A stretch of 64,000 bases of DNA from assembly GCF_009826975.1 (NCBI RefSeq), contig NZ_WUMO01000013.1:62001-126000 (forward strand), given 5' to 3'. The position numbers were made by a program, and so were the translations under genes. The notes beneath the pieces were generated by a model. The model saw only the letters and a list, made by a program, of their open reading frames with translations. It was not told the origin of the DNA and did no database searches. How positions within the stretch are numbered: position 1 is the first letter of the stretch; each line of letters begins with the position of its first letter. Below, piece by piece: positions 52,440 to 61,755 of the stretch. This DNA is from Flavobacterium sp. HBTb2-11-1 (lineage in GTDB: Bacteria; Bacteroidota; Bacteroidia; Flavobacteriales; Flavobacteriaceae).

Positions 52440-52667
52440 ATGAGCAAGACTAAACTAATCATCAATAAAAACGGGTCAATCAAAATTGAAGGAGATTTTG
52501 AAATTATGGATCCAGAAGGAGCACTTTACGGTTTACAAGGAAGAACTGCACTTGGACTTTGCCGTTGTGGACATTCTGCAAATAAACCATTTTGCGATGG
52601 AGCGCACCGTAATAGCTTCGAGCATGATTCTAAGGCTTTCGATTTGCCGCCAATGAAAACGAACTAA
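52440..52667 (+). CDS. CDGSH iron-sulfur domain protein
   Basis: 75 residues. The motif CRCGHSANKPFCDGAHR is the CDGSH signature (three Cys and one His binding a [2Fe-2S] cluster, as in mitoNEET). It is a small soluble redox or cluster-transfer protein. The start is ATG 52440; a longer frame from 52392 would begin within the likely promoter region. It is transcribed alone. Confidence 0.93.
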   Translation: MSKTKLIINKNGSIKIEGDFEIMDPEGALYGLQGRTALGLCRCGHSANKPFCDGAHRNSFEHDSKAFDLPPMKTN

Positions 52668-52690
52668 TGTTTCTTAGGAAAAAAAAGTAA

Positions 52691-52722
52691 AAACCGCATT
52701 TTGTCTGAATGCGGTTTTTTTT
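52691..52722 (+). terminator. Terminator of the CDGSH gene
   Basis: AAACCGCATT / AATGCGGTTT, a 10-bp perfect stem with a 7-nt loop, followed by T-rich sequence. Confidence 0.9.
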
Positions 52723-52798
52723 GTGTAGATTTTTTATAAAAGTAAGGTATTACTTAGAAAACAATCTTACATTTACCCAACTTTATAATTTCCAAAAA

Positions 52799-53929
52799 AT
52801 GAAAAAACTAATAATACCACTATTGTCTTTGTTTTTTAGCACAGGTTATGCTCAAACTCAGAAAACAATTTCTACAGACTGGACATCGATATGTCAAACA
52901 ATTGACATTCAAACTAATGTCAAGAAAAAGTTTAAAGTAACGGCTTATGTAAAAGTAGAAAGTACAGAACCCAAATCTTGGGCAGGAGTATGGGCACGAG
53001 TAGATACTAAAAATGATGAAGACGGTTTTTTTGACAATATGAGGGATAGACCGGTAAAATCTAAAGAATGGAATTCATATACGGTTGAAGGAACAATTGA
53101 CAAAAATAGCAAATCATTAAGCTTTGGTGGTTTATGCCTTTTTGATGGGAAGTTCTACTTTGACAAATTTGAACTTTTTATCGAAAATGATAAAGGTGTC
53201 TATGTACCTGTCACTGTTTTAAATTCAAGTTTTGAAGCGCCAATAAATAATGGAGAAGTCCCAAAATGGATTCAAGGTATTTCTAGCGATGCGATTGTTA
53301 AGGTAAAAGAGTATAAAATTACATCAGACAAATCGAGTGTTGATGGAAAAAATAGCGTTCTTATTGAAGGAAAAGGTATAAAGCCACGATTAGAAGCTAA
53401 AATAGGAAATGTTGATGGCGCTTCGCCAAAAATTGGCGATATGATTTCGATGTTGGAAGATCTTAAAGCCCGAGTTGAAAGAACGGTTAAAAATATGAGC
53501 CAATATGAAATCGATTATCTTCACGATGCTGAAGCAAACCGAATAGGAGCTTTAATTATGCATTTGGCGGCAGCCGAGAAATATTATCAGGTATTTACTT
53601 TTGAAAATAGGGATTTTAATGAAGAAGAAAAGAAAAAGTGGGGAAATGCTTTAGATTTGGATCAAGGAGGAAGAGACGAATTTAAAGGTCATGATATTCA
53701 ATATTATTTGGATATTTACAATGAAGTAAGAGCAAAAACAATTGAAGAACTGAAGAAAAGAGACGATGCCTGGTTTGCAGAAGTGCAAACAAGATATGAT
53801 TGGACAAATCAATATTGCTGGTTTCACGTTATGGAACATCAGTCGAGTCACTTAGGTCAGATTTTGTTTCTGAAAAAGCGAATTCCGCCAGAACAGAAAA
53901 AAACATTGCCACAGGAAATTAAGAAATAA
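52799..53929 (+). CDS. Secreted protein with carbohydrate-binding-like N-domain and DinB-fold C-domain
   Basis: 376 residues from the ATG at 52799 (a frame opening at 52709 has no credible start). Signal peptide (MKKLIIPLLSLFFSTGYAQ), then a beta-sandwich-like domain (about 22-150, TAYVKVESTEPKSWAGVWARVD) resembling a galactose-binding/CBM-type module, then a DinB/YfiT-like four-helix bundle (about 215-365) with the metal-binding histidines in LIMHLAAAE and HVMEHQSSHLGQI. Secreted DinB proteins are typical of Bacteroidota; the DinB part may be a thiol-dependent enzyme. Not related to DNA polymerase DinB. Confidence 0.83.
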   Translation: MKKLIIPLLSLFFSTGYAQTQKTISTDWTSICQTIDIQTNVKKKFKVTAYVKVESTEPKSWAGVWARVDTKNDEDGFFDNMRDRPVKSKEWNSYTVEGTIDKNSKSLSFGGLCLFDGKFYFDKFELFIENDKGVYVPVTVLNSSFEAPINNGEVPKWIQGISSDAIVKVKEYKITSDKSSVDGKNSVLIEGKGIKPRLEAKIGNVDGASPKIGDMISMLEDLKARVERTVKNMSQYEIDYLHDAEANRIGALIMHLAAAEKYYQVFTFENRDFNEEEKKKWGNALDLDQGGRDEFKGHDIQYYLDIYNEVRAKTIEELKKRDDAWFAEVQTRYDWTNQYCWFHVMEHQSSHLGQILFLKKRIPPEQKKTLPQEIKK

Positions 53930-53933
53930 ACAG

Positions 53934-53965
53934 AAAAGCTGCATTTTCAAAATACAGCTTTTTTT
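53934..53965. terminator. Bidirectional terminator between the DinB-fold and PhzF genes
   Basis: AAAAGCTG...CAGCTTTT with an internal ATTTT/AAAAT pairing, then T-run, between convergent genes. Confidence 0.75.
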
Positions 53966-54866
53966 ATATGTAAAGTTCCCCTTTCATAGTAATTATCGAA
54001 GAACCGCCAACTAAAATATCTTCTTCGCGATTCATAACTTCAATTATTGATGGCTGTTTTAATTTTACTCCTTGAAGAATTTTATATTCCTTATCCGATT
54101 TAGTGAATTTCTTTTGTGTTAAAAAACCAATTAGCGGTCCGGCCGCCGTTCCTGTTGCCGGATCTTCATTTATGCCAATGATTGGATTGAAAAATCTTGT
54201 TTCGACTATATGTTCCTGGCCTTCATCGACTAGGGTAAAACAATAAAACCCTTCAAAATCATATTCTTTTGATATTTCTATTAAAAGCTGATTGTCGGGA
54301 ACAAAACTGTTAAGAATCTGACTGTTTTTTATTGGAACCATGGCGTGAGCGACTTCTGTTTTAACTATCGTTGGCACAAAAGCATTCACATCCAGATCTT
54401 CAATCTTTAAACCCAATGCTACCGCAATTCGATAGGTTGGAATTTCTTGTTTGATAACTGCCGATTTTTGATGCATTTGCACAATAGGAGCAAGAGTTTC
54501 AGGATCAAAACTGACCGTCAGCGGAATTGCCAAATGATTCATAATTACAAAAGGTTCGCTTTCATTTTGCTCGTCAAATATGGGAATTCCTTTTAAAAGT
54601 GCACCGCAGACTGCGCCTAGTAAATTATGACCCGCACCATCGATTTCGATTCCTGTTGGTGTAAAGGAACGAACCATAAGCGCTTTTTCTCTTGTAGAAT
54701 AATAGACAAAAGAAGTTTCAGAATAGCGAAATTCTCGAGAAATATCCTGATATGTTTCTAGTTTTAGATTTCCATCTGTAAAAACTACAGAAAGCGGATT
54801 TCCTTTGTAGCTCTCGTTTGAGAATACGTCTAAAACGTAATATTCTAATACTTTTCTTTGGATCAT
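53964..54866 (-). CDS. PhzF-family isomerase/epimerase-like protein
   Basis: 300 residues, diaminopimelate-epimerase-like fold in two halves. The typical motifs are VFSNESYKGNPLSVVF at the start, RYSETSFVYYS carrying the catalytic Glu, and ATGTAAGPLIGFL near the C-terminus. Members include PhzF of phenazine synthesis, but most, without a phenazine operon nearby, are of unknown substrate. Confidence 0.93.
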   Translation of the reverse strand: MIQRKVLEYYVLDVFSNESYKGNPLSVVFTDGNLKLETYQDISREFRYSETSFVYYSTREKALMVRSFTPTGIEIDGAGHNLLGAVCGALLKGIPIFDEQNESEPFVIMNHLAIPLTVSFDPETLAPIVQMHQKSAVIKQEIPTYRIAVALGLKIEDLDVNAFVPTIVKTEVAHAMVPIKNSQILNSFVPDNQLLIEISKEYDFEGFYCFTLVDEGQEHIVETRFFNPIIGINEDPATGTAAGPLIGFLTQKKFTKSDKEYKILQGVKLKQPSIIEVMNREEDILVGGSSIITMKGELYI

Positions 54867-55075
54867 ATTTTATGGTTTTGAAACTTAGTCGATTCTGAAT
54901 GCAATAAAATTACGGTTTATAAAAATTCAAAACAACAGCTTTTCGAACCATTATAAAATTTAATGGCAAATGAAGAAATATTAATTTTAATTTGATAAAA
55001 GTTTGTTTTCTTTGTCTTTTTGGGTCGACAAACTATGCAGCCTCGGATTTATGATTAAGTATAAAATATCAGAGA

Positions 55076-55525
55076 TTATTGCTCAAAAACCACTTTCTTG
55101 TCTGTTTTTGCTGTTTTCACAATGTCGTAAGGTCTGGATGATTTCTTAGTAAGATTTCCATTTTTGAGCTTTTCGACTTTTACAATTATGGTATTGCGGT
55201 TTTCGGTCATTTCTACAATATCGATCGAATGTCCGTCATTGGGTTGCGTTTTATCAATTACAGCGATAACTTGATATTGGCTAAAATCAATATTGGTTTC
55301 TTTAAAACCTTTTGCTACTTCGCCAGTAATATTCATTTCTTTCTTGAAATTATTCCAGGTTTTAGCATCTTTAATAACCAAATGTCTTTGCGCAATGCTC
55401 TGACTATTAGAAAAAGAATCTCCTTTGCCTACTAATGCAAATGGGACATCAGACTGTGGCAATTCATCATTATCACAGCTGACCAGCAAAAGCAGGATGC
55501 TAAATAGCAGTAAGATCTGTTTCAT
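55076..55525 (-). CDS. PrcB-like lipoprotein
   Basis: 149 residues. Lipobox Cys17 (LLLVSCDND). The mature region (about 50-149) looks like a PrcB C-terminal-type domain: IDFSQYQVIAVIDKTQPNDGHSIDIVEM and KSSRPYDIVKTAK. PrcB helps dentilisin-type protease complexes in Treponema. Here no partner protease is adjacent, so only the fold is claimed. Confidence 0.75.
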   Translation of the reverse strand: MKQILLLFSILLLLVSCDNDELPQSDVPFALVGKGDSFSNSQSIAQRHLVIKDAKTWNNFKKEMNITGEVAKGFKETNIDFSQYQVIAVIDKTQPNDGHSIDIVEMTENRNTIIVKVEKLKNGNLTKKSSRPYDIVKTAKTDKKVVFEQ

Positions 55526-55831
55526 GGTTTTGGTTTTAGCTTGGAGAACTTTGGTGTAAAGTCTTATTTCTTAAACAGATATTCTTTTTTATAAATGGTT
55601 GCTTAAAGGTAGTCAATTTTTGACAAACTTTTTAATTTATATTAATAACGTCAGTTCGCGTTAAAGATTGTAAGCACAAACGAAGAAAAGTTAGAAAAAT
55701 TGTATTTCATGTGAAAAAAATCGTTTTATCGGTCTTTTGGAAATGAAATAAGGCAAAATAAATACGTTTGAAAGGGAACATTCAATTATTTCTCTCAACT
55801 TTGCAAAACAATCTTTTAAATAAAAATTCAA
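55526..55831. other. 306-nt divergent spacer
   Basis: AT-rich promoter region for the PrcB-like lipoprotein (minus) and DUF4375 (plus) genes. CAACTTTG at 55796-55803 is one base off a -7 box; TTTG occurs at 55767-55770 but is 25 nt away. TACCTTTA-like box for the minus strand near 55600. No gene or repeat was seen. Confidence 0.5.
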
Positions 55832-56371
55832 ATGGAATTCGGTAAAATCATTATTTCAGAAGCGGCGGCAAATAGCGAAAATCCTCAAGATGTTGTCAAT
55901 TCGAATATTTCGGTAATCAATTTAATGCGTGAAGAAAAAATTGACGACGATTTAATTCACGAAGATGCATTGATGAGTTATTACTTGGATTTTTACGCTT
56001 CGAAATATGCAGAAGGGAATTTTTCGAAGTTCGTTTATGATTCGGGCTGGAATAAAGAGTTGAATGAATTAATTGAAGAAGGTTTAGCTTTGATTGGTGC
56101 CGATAAGCATTTGGAGTTGTTTAAAGAACAATGCCGAAAACTGCGTCTGCAGAGCAATATTAAATTAGGTAAATTTTTAAAAGAAAAATACGATGCTCCG
56201 AACGCTTTCAAAGATTTGCTGAATAACAATGCTTATTTTGAATTGGATGAAAACCTTGCTGAACTGAATGCGGCGTTTTTAAAATCACATCCCGATACAG
56301 AAGTGCTTTCGGTTGAAGAAATGTTTAAAACGCTGGAAGAGTTTGTAGGTCACGAAATTAAGAGAGATTAA
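55832..56371 (+). CDS. DUF4375/DMP19-like protein
   Basis: 179 residues, acidic, all-helical. EDALMSYYLDFYASKYAEGNFSKFVYDSGWNKELNELIEEGLALIGADKHLELFKE fits the DUF4375 family, which includes the Neisseria DNA-mimic protein DMP19. The very acidic composition agrees with DNA mimicry, but that activity is not established for this protein. Transcribed before an unknown lipoprotein gene. Confidence 0.78.
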   Translation: MEFGKIIISEAAANSENPQDVVNSNISVINLMREEKIDDDLIHEDALMSYYLDFYASKYAEGNFSKFVYDSGWNKELNELIEEGLALIGADKHLELFKEQCRKLRLQSNIKLGKFLKEKYDAPNAFKDLLNNNAYFELDENLAELNAAFLKSHPDTEVLSVEEMFKTLEEFVGHEIKRD

Positions 56372-56446
56372 ATTTTAATTTTTCTGTTAAGGTTTGTAAG
56401 AAAATTATATATTTGGAATGCCCTAATTTCTAACAAATCAAAACCT

Positions 56447-57370
56447 ATGAAAAAAACGATTCTTTTGAGTGCCGTTTTGATGTTTTTATTTTCCTGCGGG
56501 AAAGATGAAAAAGTTAAAAACGATGCTGAAACTCAGTATCAGGAACTACTTTCGGAGACGCAAGCACATCTTGGTCGCAATAAAAAGCCACTAAGAAAAA
56601 TCATTTTTAAAAATCTGGATGAGATCGAAGATTCAAAAGAAATGAATCTGAATCTGCTCTCAAAAGTGGCATCAAATTTAAAAATCAAATATTCGGATAT
56701 TAAAATTAGTGAGACAAGTTCTATCAATTATGACGATCAAACTGCTTTTTTTGTCCTGACAACCGTTTCGCATGAAAAAAAAGCATTTAAAACCAACGAT
56801 GATGATGAAGAGCTGGGAAATTATTTTCAGCGTAAATACTTATTTGTAAATCGCGAGGACGGAAGTATAATTGCTGAAGAGTTTGACGATAATTTAGGTT
56901 ATTATGATAATGAAGCCATTCAGTTTTCAAAATCGCATATTCTGAAAGATTTGGTTTTTCTAAACGAAACTACTCCAGCAATTGCTTTTTATACAGAAGC
57001 CAATGCGAGCAGCCGAATTGTTTTGTATTCGGAGAAGAAATTTACATTAATAACTTTGGCTGATAAGGAGATAAAAAGGTTTTTATACGAATATCCAATT
57101 CGATTGACCAATGGTGATTCTAACGGAAGTGGAACTTTTCAAATAGAAACATTAGAAACCGGAATGAGTCTTTCGGATCATAAGACCAATGGTTATTTTG
57201 ACTTGATCATATCTAAAAACTTTTATTATGAAGAAGCTATAGAAAATGATTTGGAAAATGGTATTGAAGAAAAAAGTGACTTGAAAATTAAAAAAGAATT
57301 AGAAAAAATCAAATATAACGGAAGAGAGTACGCTTTTCACAGAGATGATAGACATCGTTTTTTAGAGTAA
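56447..57370 (+). CDS. Lipoprotein of unknown function
   Basis: 307 residues. Lipobox Cys17 (LMFLFSCGKDE). The mature part is rich in Glu/Asp/Lys and has strand-like segments (RKYLFVNREDGSIIAEEFDDNLGYYDNEA). Family not recognised. It follows the DUF4375 gene by 75 nt on the same strand. Confidence 0.75.
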   Translation: MKKTILLSAVLMFLFSCGKDEKVKNDAETQYQELLSETQAHLGRNKKPLRKIIFKNLDEIEDSKEMNLNLLSKVASNLKIKYSDIKISETSSINYDDQTAFFVLTTVSHEKKAFKTNDDDEELGNYFQRKYLFVNREDGSIIAEEFDDNLGYYDNEAIQFSKSHILKDLVFLNETTPAIAFYTEANASSRIVLYSEKKFTLITLADKEIKRFLYEYPIRLTNGDSNGSGTFQIETLETGMSLSDHKTNGYFDLIISKNFYYEEAIENDLENGIEEKSDLKIKKELEKIKYNGREYAFHRDDRHRFLE

Positions 57371-57481
57371 AATCTTCAATTTCTAAATAACATTCAAAGG
57401 CACTTTTATAGTGCTTTTGCTGTTTATAGGAGATTTCGGTTTTACTGCAAAACTTTGACCTATTGTTAACAAACATTTCCT

Positions 57482-57489
57482 TAAATTTG
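57482..57489 (+). promoter_or_regulatory. -7 box for serS
   Basis: TAAATTTG, an exact match 40 nt before the start at 57530. Upstream TTTG (57454-57457) and ATTG (57462-57465) are candidate -33 boxes, 24 and 16 nt away. Confidence 0.5.
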
Positions 57490-57529
57490 CTTCCGTTATA
57501 AAAAATACAATAGTTATAAAAATCAAGCT

Positions 57530-58801
57530 ATGTTACAAATTGCATTTATTAGAGAAAATCAAGAGAAAGTAATCAAAGCTTTAGCAAAGCGAAATATCGA
57601 TGCTAAAAGCGTTGTTGAAGAGGTGGTTCAATTAGACGAAAATCGTCGTGCTGCACAGGTGGAATTAGACAATACTTTATCAGAATCTAATAAATTGTCC
57701 AAAGATATTGGTGAATTGATGAAAGCTGGCGAGAAAGCTAAAGCGGCGATCTTAAAAGAAAAAACAGTTTCACTAAAAGAAAAAAGCAAAGAACTGAGCG
57801 AAAAAGCAGAAGCTTTGGCTGTTGAGTTAACCAATAAATTATATACTTTACCAAATCTTCCGGCTGATATTGTTCCTGAAGGAAAAACTCCAGACGATAA
57901 TTTGAATGTTTTCCAAGAAGGAGATATTCCAGCTTTGCATGAAGGTGCTCAGCCTCACTGGGAATTGGTGAAGAAATATGATATTATCGATTTCGAATTG
58001 GGTGTAAAAATCACTGGAGCTGGATTTCCTGTTTATAAAGGCAAAGGAGCAAAGCTTCAACGCGCTTTGATCAATTATTTCTTAGACAAAAATACAGCTG
58101 CAGGATACAATGAAGTTCAGGTGCCTCATTTGGTAAACGAAGCTTCTGGTTACGGAACAGGACAATTGCCAGATAAAGAAGGGCAGATGTACCACGCTGG
58201 AATTGACGATTTATATTTGATTCCAACTGCTGAGGTTCCGGTAACCAACTTATTCCGCGATGTAATTTTAAACGAAAACGAATTGCCAGTTTTACAAACA
58301 GCCTATACGCCATGTTTCCGTCGTGAAGCAGGTTCTTACGGAGCACACGTTCGCGGATTAAACCGTTTGCATCAATTTGATAAAGTGGAAATCGTTCGTA
58401 TCGAACATCCTGATAATTCTTATGCAGCGCTTGACGGAATGGTAGAACATGTAAAAGGTATTTTGAAAGAATTGAAATTACCTTATAGAGTTTTACGTCT
58501 TTGCGGAGGAGATATGGGATTCACATCTGCTTTGACTTACGATTTTGAAGTATTTTCTACGGCACAAGATCGTTGGTTAGAAATTAGTTCTGTTTCTAAT
58601 TTTGAAACTTTCCAAGCAAATCGCTTAAAGTTACGTTTCAAAGACAAAGACGGAAAAAATCAATTGGCACACACACTTAACGGAAGTTCATTGGCGCTTC
58701 CGCGTGTTTTAGCTGGAATTATTGAAAATTACCAAACTCCAGAAGGAATCGTAATACCAGAAGTTTTACGTCCTTACTGCGGATTTGATATTATAAATTA
58801 A
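57530..58801 (+). CDS. serS: Seryl-tRNA synthetase
   Basis: 423 residues, class II synthetase charging tRNA-Ser. The N-terminal antiparallel coiled-coil that grips the tRNA long arm is at about 30-105 (Lys/Glu/Leu-rich). Motif 2 FRREAGSYGAHVRGLNRLHQFDKVE and motif 3 LALPRVLAGIIENYQ follow. The usual length is about 420-430 residues. It has a good -7 box. Confidence 0.97.
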   Translation: MLQIAFIRENQEKVIKALAKRNIDAKSVVEEVVQLDENRRAAQVELDNTLSESNKLSKDIGELMKAGEKAKAAILKEKTVSLKEKSKELSEKAEALAVELTNKLYTLPNLPADIVPEGKTPDDNLNVFQEGDIPALHEGAQPHWELVKKYDIIDFELGVKITGAGFPVYKGKGAKLQRALINYFLDKNTAAGYNEVQVPHLVNEASGYGTGQLPDKEGQMYHAGIDDLYLIPTAEVPVTNLFRDVILNENELPVLQTAYTPCFRREAGSYGAHVRGLNRLHQFDKVEIVRIEHPDNSYAALDGMVEHVKGILKELKLPYRVLRLCGGDMGFTSALTYDFEVFSTAQDRWLEISSVSNFETFQANRLKLRFKDKDGKNQLAHTLNGSSLALPRVLAGIIENYQTPEGIVIPEVLRPYCGFDIIN

Positions 58802-58878
58802 TTTAGTTGACAGTCTCAGTCTCAGTTTTCAGTTTCGACTGTGAACTGTGACTGAAAACTGCGACTAAAAATTACCAC
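58802..58878. repeat. Dispersed repeat (CAGTCTCAGTTTTCAGTTTCGACTGTG family), copy 1
   Basis: Words CAGTCTCAGTCTCAGTTTTC, then CTGTGAACTGTGACTGAAAA and CTGCGACTAAAA. The same words recur at 59700-59860 and at about 62079-62100, each time in the spacer before a gene. Confidence 0.7.
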
Positions 58879-58880
58879 TT

Positions 58881-59714
58881 ATGAAAAACGGAATATTAAA
58901 TTGGAACGTAGATCCTGTTATTTTTTGGATCACAGATAGTTTTCCGTTAAAATATTACGGAGCTCTTTTTGCCTGCGGGCTTCTTTTAGGTTTTTATATT
59001 GTTAGAAACATCTACAAAAAAGAAAACCTTTCTTTAGATAATCTTGATTCCTTATTGATTTATGTAATTGTCGGAACCGTTTTAGGTGCCAGACTTGGAC
59101 ATTGTTTCTTTTACGAGCCTGATTATTTCTTCAAACATCCTATAGAAATTCTTCTGCCAATTCAAAAAATAAAAGGAGTTTATCAATTTGTGGGCTATCA
59201 AGGTTTGGCAAGCCACGGAGGTTCGATTGGAGTTATAACGGCAATGATTTTGTACTGCCGTAAATACAAAGTGCAGTTCTTGGGACTTTTAGATAAAATG
59301 GCAGTTGCAGTTCCTGTAACAGGCGCCTTTATTAGAATGGGGAATTTTATGAATTCTGAAATCTACGGAAAACCAACCAACGGAAATTGGGGAGTTGTTT
59401 TTCAAAGAGACGATTTGATTCCGAGACATCCTACGCAATTGTATGAGGCATTTGCTTATATATTGATTTTCGTGATTCTGTTTTATATGTACAAATCAGA
59501 AAAAATCAGAAATGCACAGGGATTAATCTTTGGAACTTTCTTAACTTTATTATTTACAGCTCGTTTTATAATTGAATTTTTCAAAGAAAATCAAGAAGCT
59601 TTCGAGAATAGTATGCTGATTAATATGGGACAGATTTTGAGTGTTCCATTTATCTTAATTGGTTTAGGTTTGATTTTTTGGAAAACTAAAAAAGTCGCAG
59701 TTTACAGTAATTAA
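58881..59714 (+). CDS. lgt: Prolipoprotein diacylglyceryl transferase
   Basis: 277 residues, inner-membrane enzyme that attaches diacylglycerol to the lipobox cysteine; it serves the many lipoproteins in this window. Seven or so TM segments, with the family signature ASHGGSIGV and the catalytic-site segment GAFIRMGNFMNSEIYGKPT. It follows serS; a dispersed repeat fills the spacer. Confidence 0.95.
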   Translation: MKNGILNWNVDPVIFWITDSFPLKYYGALFACGLLLGFYIVRNIYKKENLSLDNLDSLLIYVIVGTVLGARLGHCFFYEPDYFFKHPIEILLPIQKIKGVYQFVGYQGLASHGGSIGVITAMILYCRKYKVQFLGLLDKMAVAVPVTGAFIRMGNFMNSEIYGKPTNGNWGVVFQRDDLIPRHPTQLYEAFAYILIFVILFYMYKSEKIRNAQGLIFGTFLTLLFTARFIIEFFKENQEAFENSMLINMGQILSVPFILIGLGLIFWKTKKVAVYSN

Positions 59715-59868
59715 AAAAAAGTCACAGTTTACAGTCACAGTTTTCAGTTTAACAAGACTGAAAATTAAAAAATGTTTCGGTTTACAGTAATTGAAAAGTG
59801 ACAGTTTGCAGTTTGACTGAGAACTGCGACTGCGACTGAAAACTTAGAAAAACGGTTGAAAACTAAAA
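59697..59868. repeat. Dispersed repeat (CAGTTTACAGTCACAGTTTTCAG family), copies 2 and 3
   Basis: Words GTCGCAGTTTACAGTAATTA, AAGTCACAGTTTACAGTCAC, then GGTTTACAGTAATTGAAAAG and GACTGAGAACTGCGACTGC. It extends into the end of lgt (from 59697). Confidence 0.7.
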
Positions 59869-59871
59869 AAT

Positions 59872-61653
59872 ATGAAAAACATATTAATCTGTATCGTTTT
59901 GTTATGTTCTGGTTTTGCGTTTGGTCAAAACGAGCAGTTGGCTCAATATTACTACGACAAAGGCGATTTCGAAAAAGCAAAAATCAGTTATGAAGAGCTT
60001 TTGAGAGGCGCACCATCAAATACCCAGTATTTTTTAAGAACAGTCGACTGTTATCAGCAATTGCAACAGTTCGCCAATGCAGAAAAAGCTATTCAAGATC
60101 GTTACAATCGTTACAAACAAGGCGTTTTTTTGGTTGAGCTGGGATACAATTTTCAATTGCAGAAAAACGATTCGAAAGCCAAAAACTACTACGAACAGGC
60201 AATCGAGAAAATAAAAGTAAATCCTAATGATGTTTACGGAATTGCAAGTTCGTTTGAGAAAAAAGTATTGTTGGAATATGCTTTAAAGGCATATCAAACC
60301 GCAATGCAGGTTCAGCCAAATTTCAATTTCAATTTCCAAATCGGAATGCTTTACGGTCAATTGGGTAAAACCGATTTAATGATCGATTTGTTGCTGACGG
60401 AATCTTTCACAAATCCGCAAAACACTAATTTGATTCAGACACAATTGTCTCGATTTATGAATGGTGAAACCGATAATACGGCTTTTAAAGATGCCATGCG
60501 TAAAGCCTTAATCTTGAAAACCCAAAAAGATCAAGACGTTTTTTGGAATCATTATCTAAGCTGGTTTTATGTGCAGCAGAAAGAATTCGGAAAAGCATTT
60601 ATTCAAGAAAAAGCCATTTACAAACGCGAACCAGAATCGTTGATGAGCATTGTCAATTTGAGTCAGTTTGCCATGAACGAAGGAGATAACGATACGGCAG
60701 AAGAAATTCTGAACTTCATTCTCCAAAACACAAAAGATTTAGGTTTGCTGATTCAGTCAAATGCCTATTTAATGCAAATTAAGATCGATAAAGCTCAGGG
60801 AAAAGATTATCCGGTTATCGATCAGGAATTAAAGCAATTGCTGGCAACTTACGAAATCAGTCCTTTTACCTTATCTTTGCAAATCATTCAAGCCCATTTT
60901 CTGGCTTTTAATTTAAAAAAGACAGAAGAAGGAAAGGCAGTGATCAAAAAAGCCTTGGAATTGAATTTGAACGAATATCAAAAAGCCGATGCAAAAATGG
61001 AATTGGCTGATATTTTGCTTTTGGAAGAAAAATACAATCAGGCACTGATTTACTATTCGCAAATTCAATTGGATTTAAAGAATGATGTAATGGCGCATGA
61101 AGCGAGTTTGAAAGCCGCAAAAACAAGTTATTATAAAGGCGATTTTGAATGGGCCAATAAACAATTCAAAGAGTTGAAAGCGGCAAACACGCAGTTAATC
61201 GCCAATGACGCTCTAGAATATTTTCTTTTAATTAATGATAATACCGCTGCCGATTCGACTCAAGTTGCTTTGAAAGCATTTGCAAAAGGAGATTTTTTAA
61301 TCTATCAGAATAAAAAACAAGAAGCAATTGCGCAGTTTCAGAATATCCTGAAAACCTATAAAGGTCAAGAAATTGAAGCGGTAACGTTATTGCGTTTAGG
61401 AAAAGTCTACGAAAGCCAGAAGGATTTTGCTTCGGCTTTAAGCCAATATCAGCAGATCATTGACAATCATAGCGACGGAATTTATGTAGATGAAGCACTG
61501 TTTTTCTCAGCTGAAATTTACAATGACGAATTGAAAGATACAGAAAAGGCAAAACCGCTTTATGAAAAGGTAATTTTTAACCATCAAGACAGTATTTACT
61601 TTGTCGATGCCAGAAAAAAATACCGCGAGTTGAGAGGGGATAAGAATTTATAA
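59872..61653 (+). CDS. Exported tetratricopeptide-repeat protein
   Basis: 593 residues with a signal peptide (ILICIVLLCSGFAFGQ). Several TPR helical pairs run along the chain: AQYYYDKGDFEKAKISYEELLRG at about 25-47 and others, then QEAIAQFQNILKTYKG and SQKDFASALSQYQQIIDNHSDG near the C-terminus. It is probably a periplasmic or surface scaffold. The function is unknown; it lies between lgt and a DUF4286 gene. Confidence 0.86.
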   Translation: MKNILICIVLLCSGFAFGQNEQLAQYYYDKGDFEKAKISYEELLRGAPSNTQYFLRTVDCYQQLQQFANAEKAIQDRYNRYKQGVFLVELGYNFQLQKNDSKAKNYYEQAIEKIKVNPNDVYGIASSFEKKVLLEYALKAYQTAMQVQPNFNFNFQIGMLYGQLGKTDLMIDLLLTESFTNPQNTNLIQTQLSRFMNGETDNTAFKDAMRKALILKTQKDQDVFWNHYLSWFYVQQKEFGKAFIQEKAIYKREPESLMSIVNLSQFAMNEGDNDTAEEILNFILQNTKDLGLLIQSNAYLMQIKIDKAQGKDYPVIDQELKQLLATYEISPFTLSLQIIQAHFLAFNLKKTEEGKAVIKKALELNLNEYQKADAKMELADILLLEEKYNQALIYYSQIQLDLKNDVMAHEASLKAAKTSYYKGDFEWANKQFKELKAANTQLIANDALEYFLLINDNTAADSTQVALKAFAKGDFLIYQNKKQEAIAQFQNILKTYKGQEIEAVTLLRLGKVYESQKDFASALSQYQQIIDNHSDGIYVDEALFFSAEIYNDELKDTEKAKPLYEKVIFNHQDSIYFVDARKKYRELRGDKNL

Positions 61654-61659
61654 ATAAGC

Positions 61660-61755
61660 TTTTTAGATTGTTAGATCTTTAGACTTCTTAGATGAAAATC
61701 AAGTCTAAAAATCTAGATGTCTAAGAAGTCTAAGAAGTCTAAGAAAGTCTAAAAC
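61660..61755. repeat. Dispersed repeat (AAGTCTAAGAAGTCTAAGAAG family)
   Basis: Words TTAGATTGTTAGATCTTTAG, AAGTCTAAAAATCTAGATGT and CTAAGAAGTCTAAGAAGTCT. The first half is the inverted counterpart of the second, so the spacer forms a hairpin between the TPR and DUF4286 genes. Confidence 0.65.

Noticed and set aside
52799..53929. Relation of the DinB-fold protein to DNA polymerase IV (DinB) at 24837
   Set aside because: They share only a name; the folds and motifs are unrelated.
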